From Paralithodes platypus (lineage: Eukaryota; Arthropoda; Malacostraca; Decapoda; Lithodidae): a stretch of DNA of 64,000 nucleotides. The notes beneath the pieces are model-generated. The model was not told where the DNA came from. It did no database searches and worked only from the letters and a program-made list of their open reading frames with translations. The stretch lies in contig CM064517.1 in NCBI GenBank assembly GCA_032716605.1, positions 25,847,876-25,911,875 on the forward strand, written 5' to 3'. Positions 61,501 through 64,000 of the stretch are shown here, piece by piece; the first letter of the stretch is position 1; each line of letters begins with the position of its first letter. The position numbers and the translations under genes were made by a program.

Positions 61501-61709
61501 TCCTTGTTTTTTCTGGGGGTTGCACTGTACAAACATATACCACACGGTAACGGCCTTTTTGTTCTGTCTTCAGATCAAACGACTTGCAGTCTAACACATC
61601 GACAAGAATCACGGAGGATGGAACTCGGGATGAAACGAGGGAATTTGTTGCTAATGGACGACAAGAAGAAGCCAATGAGGGTGATTCCAGTCTTACATCC
61701 ATCTCTTAG
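43368..61709 (+). CDS. Gene C: SLC22-type organic ion transporter (MFS), incomplete and possibly broken
   Basis: Recognisable exons: 43368-43507, 47213-47316, 49468-49613, 50775-50943, 53423-53571, 54719-54801, 58040-58299, about 60181-60296 and 61574-61709. Neighbouring phases agree throughout to exon 7. Family marks in order: [17 protein letters not shown] then [16 protein letters not shown] (end of the first extracellular loop and TM2); GYLADRFGR (MFS motif between TM2 and TM3); [20 protein letters not shown]; a basic cytoplasmic loop (KKDTKKKK); a TM7-9 exon with [18 protein letters not shown]; and [11 protein letters not shown] near the C-terminus. SLC22 proteins are plasma-membrane carriers of about 550 residues for organic cations, anions or carnitine; substrate cannot be predicted. 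About 430 residues are visible. The N-terminal exon(s) and the exons for about TM10-11 (between 58300 and 60180) were not found. A C7 run in exon 5 breaks the frame. It may be a gene with assembly faults, or a recent pseudogene. Confidence 0.8.
43515..43567. repeat. GATA microsatellite
   Basis: About 12 GATA copies with one AATA, starting eight bases into the intron after SLC22 exon 1. Confidence 0.95.
43675..44230. repeat. Degenerate tandem units in SLC22 intron 1
   Basis: 43690-43810 has a doubled ACTAATAACACA-AAAGCCACTCCAACA segment. 43920-44230 has three units with AAAGAGTAGCGATA, AAAAAGACGATTACACAAA and GGTTATCTC. Confidence 0.75.
44400..46690 (-). mobile_element. Jockey-like LINE, 5' truncated
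   Basis: Minus-strand element inside SLC22 intron 1. It carries the end of the endonuclease ([15 protein letters not shown]), the RT and a C-terminal segment. Its 3' part (TTGAGCCAAAATCCTGGACA, AGTTTGAAGCAATTTAAGTC) matches the separate fragment at 46800-47075. Confidence 0.85.
44498..46543 (-). pseudogene. LINE reverse transcriptase (and endonuclease end), frameshifted
   Basis: From 46543 down: [13 protein letters not shown] (endonuclease end) and a linker with [20 protein letters not shown]. The RT then reads [75 protein letters not shown] and the catalytic [11 protein letters not shown] near 45110. [12 protein letters not shown] follows. At least two frame changes (near 45960 and between 44940 and 44700) separate the parts. 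After the second, [13 protein letters not shown] and [12 protein letters not shown] complete the C-terminal domain. Confidence 0.88.
46800..47075 (-). mobile_element. LINE 3' fragment, same family as 44400-46690
   Basis: GCCAAAATGTCTGGACACAC, AGAGTTTGAAGCAATTTAAG and GAATTGCACAGAGTA match 44455-44535 but with about 90 extra bases (GAATTCAGGGAGAGAGTTCC), so the longer element carries an internal deletion here. An A run at 46796-46808 precedes it. Confidence 0.75.
47085..47170 (+). mobile_element. MITE, family 'A' (3' piece)
   Basis: GCTTGATGGAGCTCTAGCGA, GGAAACTAAAACTAG, and CATCTCCCCTTAA at 47158-47170, 42 bases before SLC22 exon 2. Confidence 0.75.
47213..47316 (+). CDS. SLC22 exon 2 (TM2, start of MFS motif)
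   Basis: Acceptor CTCTTCCCCTGACAG and donor GTAAGC bound 104 bp. It encodes [16 protein letters not shown], then a transmembrane segment and AGYLAD. It starts in phase 0 and leaves AG, completed to Arg by exon 3. Confidence 0.85.
47343..47556. mobile_element. Foldback MITE, family 'B' (good copy)
   Basis: TTAACTCCTTCTTTACCGGC and GCCGGTGCAGAAGGGGTTGA with paired interior arms. It begins 27 bases after the SLC22 exon 2 donor. Confidence 0.8.
47557..48614. other. SLC22 intron 2, non-coding
   Basis: 47885-48070 holds a hairpin-type repeat (TTGGGAAGAGTCCACCAGGA, AGTTACGAAGAGGTCAGG) related to the TA-ended family C. A decayed family A piece lies at 48430-48560. Nothing else is recognised. Confidence 0.6.
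48615..48670 (+). repeat. Partial duplicate of SLC22 exon 3 acceptor and first codons
   Basis: GTTCCACTAATCCTTCTTCT, GTATTGTCAG, GCTTGGCAGGTATGAATAG against the real GTTCGACTAATCCTACTTCT, GTATTGTCAG, GTTTGGCCGGTACG at 49437-49483. The copy would read R-LGRYE-stop. Confidence 0.85.
48737..49300 (-). mobile_element. LINE/SINE 3' end, reverse copy 1
   Basis: Starts with the (GTT)n side of the tail, then CCCCAAGCTGCCTGGCCGAA; AGACGCCGTCACTTGAGATC and TAGACCAGCCCATCACCACA further on. The same tail terminates the + strand LINEs at 51913-51990 and 52240-52845. Confidence 0.75.
49468..49613 (+). CDS. SLC22 exon 3 (TM3-TM4)
   Basis: Acceptor TTCTGTATTGTCAG and donor GTTGGT bound 146 bp. It encodes [18 protein letters not shown] and then [15 protein letters not shown], two hydrophobic spans. 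Its acceptor region has a partial copy at 48615-48670. Its last ~45 bases plus donor recur several times downstream. Confidence 0.85.
49590..50010 (+). repeat. About 5 units of about 85 bp copying the SLC22 exon 3 donor junction
   Basis: Each unit has CTCCTAGGTGGCACTGTCAA, CCTCCTCACCTTCTTTATTC and TAGGTTGGTATCTCTCCTT, i.e. exon 3's last codons (LLGG-VNLLT-FIL) plus its GTTGGT donor and intron start. Copies begin near 49571 (real), 49653, 49771, 49854 and 49929; one more remains at 50452-50500, beyond an inserted repeat. Confidence 0.88.
50016..50440 (-). mobile_element. LINE/SINE 3' end, reverse copy 2, inserted in the donor array
   Basis: Very similar to 48737-49300 with an internal deletion: CCCCAGGCTGTCTGGCCGAA, AGACGCCGTCACTTGAGATC, GCTATGGGTATGGCAGAGAT. 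It splits the array of exon 3 donor copies. Confidence 0.8.
50775..50943 (+). CDS. SLC22 exon 4 (TM5-TM6), ending in a GC donor
   Basis: Acceptor TGTTACCCTTCAG precedes 169 bp encoding [16 protein letters not shown], a Gly-rich helix, and [17 protein letters not shown], close to the family consensus. The frame appears to end in TAG at 50942-50944. However, TA|GCAAGT is a canonical GC splice donor, and joining TA to the C of exon 5 gives TAC (Tyr) followed by LIDESPRWL. Length and phase then fit exactly. Confidence 0.82.
50944..51230. other. SLC22 intron 4 start, non-coding
   Basis: Family C-like words (ATTTGGGAAAAGGAATAGGT, AGTTACAGAGGTTAGCG) at 50990-51080; TCTA microsatellite at 51155-51177. 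Confidence 0.6.
51913..51992 (+). mobile_element. LINE 3' tail with (ACA)n
   Basis: GGCCTTGGGGCTGTTCGGCC, AGGCAGCTTGGGGAACAACA and a run of ACA: the terminal segment of the LINE family seen at 52240-52845. Confidence 0.8.
52225..52850 (+). pseudogene. LINE fragment: Jockey-like pol C-terminus with 3' tail
   Basis: Frame [58 protein letters not shown], then [18 protein letters not shown] and the element end. 5' truncated. Closely related to 6095-6545. Confidence 0.8.
53174..53395. mobile_element. Foldback MITE, family 'C' (TA-ended)
   Basis: TATAGTCCGTTCATTCTAGG at the left against CCTAGAATGAACCGACTATA at the right. The interior, TAACTCAAAAAGGGCTAGAG, pairs with CTCTAGTCCTTTTTGAGTTA-type sequence. 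Pieces of this family occur near 8690, 16320, 47890, 50540, 50990, 52940 and 59380. It ends 27 bases before SLC22 exon 5. Confidence 0.8.
53423..53571 (+). CDS. SLC22 exon 5 (SPRWL motif), with apparent +1 frameshift
   Basis: Acceptor ATCTCCTCACAG and donor GTAAGG bound 149 bp. It begins [20 protein letters not shown] and continues to WNGQIL. The run of seven C at 53522-53528 then shifts the frame. If the run were six C, the rest would read [16 protein letters not shown], which looks like the family's cytoplasmic loop and ends in phase 0 as exon 6 requires. As written the reading is [12 protein letters not shown] and the phase to exon 6 fails. This is a homopolymer error or a real lesion. Confidence 0.8.
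53572..54715. other. SLC22 intron 5, non-coding
   Basis: GA at 53598-53614; a half family B-like piece at 53640-53790. 54480-54620 carries TTATGTAGAGCAGATTAACC, also seen at 55968, a dispersed repeat. No gene. Confidence 0.55.
54719..54801 (+). CDS. SLC22 exon 6 (basic cytoplasmic loop)
   Basis: A strong acceptor (long T run, then CACAG) and donor GTAAGT bound 83 bp encoding [18 protein letters not shown], then RFLPIPDLL. It starts in phase 0 and leaves AG for exon 7. Lys-rich sequence followed by 'DLL-R' before TM7 is usual in SLC22. A 19-bp array starts about 15 bases into the next intron. Confidence 0.78.
54815..55065. repeat. 19-bp minisatellite, about 13 copies
   Basis: GTGGTCCAATTAGTACGCG with C/A, TGTTTGCA and GTACATG variants, starting about 15 bases after the exon 6 donor. 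Confidence 0.95.
55117..55866. mobile_element. TIR DNA transposon, non-autonomous (TA target; pogo/Tigger-like?)
   Basis: ACAGTCAGGACCCCCAATTC at the left and its inverse (TTGGGGGTCCTGACTGT) at the right, about 24 bases, flanked by TA. Subterminal GTGTATTGTG words recur. No transposase ORF. Superfamily is inferred from TIR style only. Confidence 0.7.
56530..56822 (-). pseudogene. LINE fragment: RNase H/C-terminal zinc-knuckle region
   Basis: Minus frame [40 protein letters not shown] and [15 protein letters not shown], typical of the C-terminus of I/Jockey-like elements. It is inserted in the exon 7 acceptor-like array. Confidence 0.75.
57395..57870 (+). pseudogene. LINE fragment (RTE-like) with GATA tail
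   Basis: [31 protein letters not shown] and [20 protein letters not shown] match the region of the LINE at 16707-17660 but with frame breaks. It ends in GATA repeats at 57858. Confidence 0.75.
58040..58299 (+). CDS. SLC22 exon 7 (TM7-TM9)
   Basis: Acceptor CTAATTTGCCTCAG and donor GTTAGT bound 260 bp. It encodes [20 protein letters not shown], then [37 protein letters not shown] and [17 protein letters not shown]. The 'PGY...DR-GRR' motif before TM9 is diagnostic of SLC22. It ends in phase 1; no exon continuing into TM10 was found. Confidence 0.88.
58300..58885. other. SLC22 intron 7, non-coding; TATA-like patch
   Basis: 58490-58560 has GCCAATGAGG, then TATATATATATGGTGTATAG. It resembles a CCAAT/TATA arrangement but is not tied to any gene. 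No TM10-11 exon was found. Confidence 0.45.
58890..59024 (+). pseudogene. Diverged partial copy of the SLC22 exon 7 end
   Basis: [19 protein letters not shown] with CCCCACAG|GTTGGT resembles exon 7's [18 protein letters not shown] with CCCCCAG|GTTAGT. Read past the donor it gives [21 protein letters not shown], faintly like the SLC22 sequence after TM9. No usable acceptor precedes it. Confidence 0.6.
59025..60180. other. Non-coding; MITE fragments
   Basis: Family C piece 59340-59490, ATT run 59614-59628, half family B 59635-59702, family A 3' piece 59795-59960 (TTCGGCCGGAACATTTTTCT, GGAGGTCTAGCGAGAAATCC). 60018-60180 shares GCCGTTGTAAAGGC-TATCCC with 43868-43916. Confidence 0.65.
60181..60296 (+). 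CDS. SLC22 exon 8 (C-terminal end), start not resolved
   Basis: The reading [20 protein letters not shown] then [13 protein letters not shown] matches the SLC22 end 'LPET..PLPETIED'. A stop at 60178-60180 in this frame, and the lack of an AG between it and the coding sequence, mean the 5' boundary is missing or disrupted; repeat sequence abuts it. GTACGG after TC at 60296 gives a weak donor whose phase fits exon 9 (TC+A = Ser). Confidence 0.6.
60297..61005. other. Non-coding; MITE pieces
   Basis: 60315-60345 has the family A word TTTTTCTACCGAAAAATGTA right after the exon 8 donor; a family A 3' end lies at 60762-60890. 60895-60960 weakly resembles exon 8 (GGCCACCACCGAAGACATTC, CTCCCTCCCCGACACC). 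Confidence 0.5.
61010..61310. repeat. About 33-bp x9 degenerate array
   Basis: Units TTACTTACACCATGAGCTTA-TTTGCACTGTTAA with a few acceptor-like TTTATTTGCAG versions. Confidence 0.85.
61311..61573. other. Intron end before SLC22 exon 9
   Basis: ATT microsatellite 61413-61441 and unique sequence with the strong pyrimidine tract of the exon 9 acceptor. Confidence 0.7.
61574..61709 (+). CDS. SLC22 exon 9 (C-terminal tail)
   Basis: Acceptor TTTTTGTTCTGTCTTCAG opens a frame reading [16 protein letters not shown], continuing acidic and polar to [17 protein letters not shown] (61707-61709). A hydrophilic cytosolic tail is expected after the last helix, and the phase fits the donor at 60296. A TTAA foldback element begins 29 bases after the stop, in the presumed 3' UTR. 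Confidence 0.55.
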
Positions 61710-61737
61710 TATAAGTTGCAGATATAGAGAATTTGAA

Positions 61738-62162
61738 TTAACCCGTATAGTGCCGGAGACGTTTTTTTTTTCATTCGATTTCAGCAACATTGCTACGATT
61801 TTACGAAGCTAAGGAAGGATATAGGGTTGCTAAAATGATTGAGATATAATGATAATAATAATAATTAAAACACAGTACAGAGGGGACCAAACTACTGAGG
61901 CCCCTGTAAATCTTACAGTAACATAAATATACATACTGTACATAGGCAACATAAAATAAAAAGAAATTAAATGATACCCAGCTTGCTATTATGTAGTTCA
62001 CAGCACTGCCTCAACAGTGGTCATCAAACACTGTGTTACCAAAACCACTTTCCTAATTGTGTCTGTAACCTATTAATGGTAGACGTACTTCCTAAGCTGA
62101 ATATAATAATGTATTAATGCAGTATATATTGAAAAGGACGTCTACGGTAATGAATGGGTTAA
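61738..62162. mobile_element. Family 'B' MITE split by an insertion
   Basis: Left half TTAACCCGTATAGTGCCGGA to about 61848, right half from about 62055 to ACGGTAATGAATGGGTTAA. About 200 unrelated bases (with ATACATACTGTACATAGGCA) lie between. Confidence 0.7.
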
Positions 62163-62183
62163 CAGCGATTATCATACAAGAGG

Positions 62184-62464
62184 TTAAGGGGGAGGTAGCC
62201 GCTTTTTCTGGACCCCCTTCTCCCTCATGTTTAGCATATTAGTTTTGAGATTTTAAGGCGTTCGTTTCGTTAGTTTGACGATTTTGAGACATTTCGCTTC
62301 ATTCCTTTGTCAATATTCAGACCATTCGTGCCATTTAGGTGTCGATTTGTTCCTGGCGAGCGATAGCAAGTTCTAAATGTACACATTTATTTTGAAAGAG
62401 GGTCTAGGGGGTGGTTTTTTAAGTTTGATGGAGGTGTAGCGAGGAAACTCGAAAATGAATGTAT
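62184..62464 (+). mobile_element. MITE, family 'A', cut by the assembly gap
   Basis: TTAAGGGGGAGGTAGCCG, then TTCGTGCCATTTAGGTGTCG, CTGGCGAGCGATAGCAAG and GATGGAGGTGTAGCGAGGAA, ending at the Ns. Confidence 0.8.
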
Positions 62465-62564
62465 NNNNNNNNNNNNNNNNNNNNNNNNNNNNNNNNNNNN
62501 NNNNNNNNNNNNNNNNNNNNNNNNNNNNNNNNNNNNNNNNNNNNNNNNNNNNNNNNNNNNNNNN
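62465..62564. other. Assembly gap (100 N)
   Basis: Exactly 100 Ns, the usual placeholder for a gap of unknown size. Confidence 0.99.
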
Positions 62565-63015
62565 CGTTTTCTTGTATTCTTGTGTTCATACATAATTTTC
62601 GGGATTTTTTTTCCCAAGTGTGCGTGAGAGAGAGAGAGAGTGAGTATTAGAGAGAGAGCGTTGCATCACCAGGGATAGGGATGGTGGGTAGGCTAGAGAA
62701 AGAGCTGGCCAAGGGAGGGTAAGGGGGAGGAGAGGCTCGGGAAAGATTTAGTAGGCTGGGTATAAGATGCCATCATGTGTATTCTTTTCTGGCTAACATT
62801 AGACGATTTTTACTCTGCTTCAGAAGGACTTGTGGTAATTTAAGGAGTAATCAATATCGCAAATAAGCCGTTGTCTGTAGTAAGTCCATCCAAAACTTAA
62901 TACAATCGTTAAAGGTTATACAATGTAATATGGAGAAAGGTGGATTACATAGTGCAGTATCCTCGTCTCTAAGTTTACATAATCTTGGGTTCCTGTTTTT
63001 ACCCTAACGCAATCT

Positions 63016-63018
<3 letters not shown>
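62565..63018. other. Non-coding; GA run and a decayed family B piece
   Basis: GA at 62626-62660; 62770-62930 holds ATTAGACGATTTTTACTCTG and AATACAATCGTTAAAGG, like family B arms. No gene. Confidence 0.6.
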
Positions 63019-63054
<36 letters not shown>

Positions 63055-63182
63055 CGGAGTAGCGAGCGAGAGAGAGCGAGATGAGAGAGAGAGCGATAGA
63101 GAGAGAGAGAGAAGAGAGCGAGAGAGAGCGCGAGAGAGCGGAGATAGAGGATGAGAGAGAGAAGAGAGAGGAGAGAGAGAAG
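63019..63182. repeat. GA-rich microsatellite with GCGAGA interruptions
   Basis: GA with GAGCG variants over about 160 bases. Confidence 0.95.
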
Positions 63183-63289
63183 CTATCATAATTAGAATGA
63201 GGGGGAAGACTAAGTAGATAGCTCTTCTAATAAGCTTCCTCTATCAATTTCCCTCTATCATGGAGAAAGGCGCTGGGTGGGGGTAGAAC

Positions 63290-63935
63290 GTAACAATGGC
63301 GTGGGGGGGGGGGTTTTTGAAAGGGAATGATAGAACGCAATATTAAAACTGGAAAGGTGGATGGTAGAAGGAATGATAGAAGGATGGAATAGACAGATAA
63401 AGAAGGGCATGATGAAGGTTAGATAAGGAAGAGTGAAGAGCAAGGAAGGAAGAAATAAAAAAGGAAGGCATAGCAAGGTAAGCAAAGGAATGATAAAGGG
63501 TAAGGTGAGCAGGAATAGAAAGAAGGAAGGAAGATCAAGTGAATTATAAAGGATACAAGGGGCAAGGGTGAGAATGAAGGAAGGAAGAGAGAAAAAGGGA
63601 AGAAAGGGTAGGGTGAGCAGGGATAGAAATAAGGAAGGAAGGAATAGCAAGGGAATGATGAAGGGTAGAAGGGGCAATGGTTGGAGGTAGGAAGGAAGAG
63701 AGACTAAAAAAGAAGAAGGAAGGGAGAAGGATGAAGGGTAGAATGGGATAGTGGTGAAGGTAGGAAGGAAGAGCGAAAGAAGGAAGGAAGGGAGAGAGAA
63801 TAAAAGAGAGGAAGGAAGGAAGGGATAGCAAAGTAAGCAATAGAATGATGAAGGGGTAAAAGGAAGAGGTACGAAGGAAGGAAGGGATAGCAAGGTAAGC
63901 AAGTGAATGATGAAGGGGGTAAGGGGAGGAGGTAG
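63290..63935. repeat. Purine-rich GGAAGGAAGG array
   Basis: Degenerate units of about 80-110 bases with GAATGATGAAGGGTAGAA, GGTAGGAAGGAAGAGA and GATAGCAAGGTAAGCAA; apparent Leu/Pro/Ser frames on the minus strand are read-through. Confidence 0.9.
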
Positions 63936-64000
63936 GGGGCGGTTACGATAAAAGGGATAGCCGATATAGGTGCCGCAGGGTAGGCCTCCACACTCACACA

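Noticed and set aside
63258..63997. Leu/Pro/Ser-rich ORFs suggestive of a membrane protein
   Set aside because: They are pyrimidine-strand translations of GGAAG repeats; apparent hydrophobicity comes from CTT/CTC/TTC codons.

Overview
This window is animal nuclear DNA, most likely from a decapod crustacean such as a crab. That identification is an inference from three things: split genes with GT-AG introns, extreme density of microsatellites and minisatellites, and a mix of Jockey-like LINEs, a Penelope-like element, tRNA-derived SINEs and many short TTAA-flanked MITEs. There are no operons, rRNAs or CRISPRs. Most long open frames are read-through of tandem repeats and are not genes.

Three genes can be assembled by hand from splice sites and matching intron phases. 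Gene A (minus strand, exons at 18990-18939, 9362-9255 and 7086-6896) encodes a 116-aa secreted, probably GPI-anchored Ly6/three-finger protein. Gene B (minus strand, coding exons at 32233-32173, 31524-31411 and 29135-28918) encodes a 130-aa protein of the same family with identical architecture, so A and B are diverged tandem paralogues. Gene C (plus strand, about 43368-61709) is an SLC22-type organic ion transporter. Nine exons are recognisable, but the N-terminal exon(s) and the exons for about TM10-11 are not visible. One intron uses a GC donor, and one exon carries an apparent one-base C insertion.

Layout: 0-6 kb repeats and MITEs; 6-9.4 kb Gene A exons 3 and 2 with LINE fragments; 9.5-18.9 kb Gene A intron 1, with duplicated SINEs, a Penelope-like endonuclease between 450-bp inverted arms, two large minisatellites and an RTE-like LINE end; 19-28.9 kb MITEs and a 1.9-kb strand almost without G; 28.9-32.3 kb Gene B; 33.2-35.0 kb an AT satellite; 35-39 kb MITEs and simple repeats; 39.1-43.3 kb an unidentified GC-richer block with few simple repeats; 43.3-61.7 kb the SLC22 gene, with a Jockey-like LINE in its first visible intron; 61.7-64 kb MITEs, a 100-N gap and purine-rich repeats.

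The most interesting pattern is that many intronic tandem arrays look like serial copies of a neighbouring real splice junction, a few exon bases plus the donor or acceptor. I see this around Gene A exons 2 and 3, Gene B exons 1 and 3, and SLC22 exon 3, and in more degenerate form at exons 5 and 7. A second pattern is that internal segments of one TTAA-flanked MITE family have repeatedly expanded into minisatellites. Both are read by eye and need dot plots and RNA-seq.
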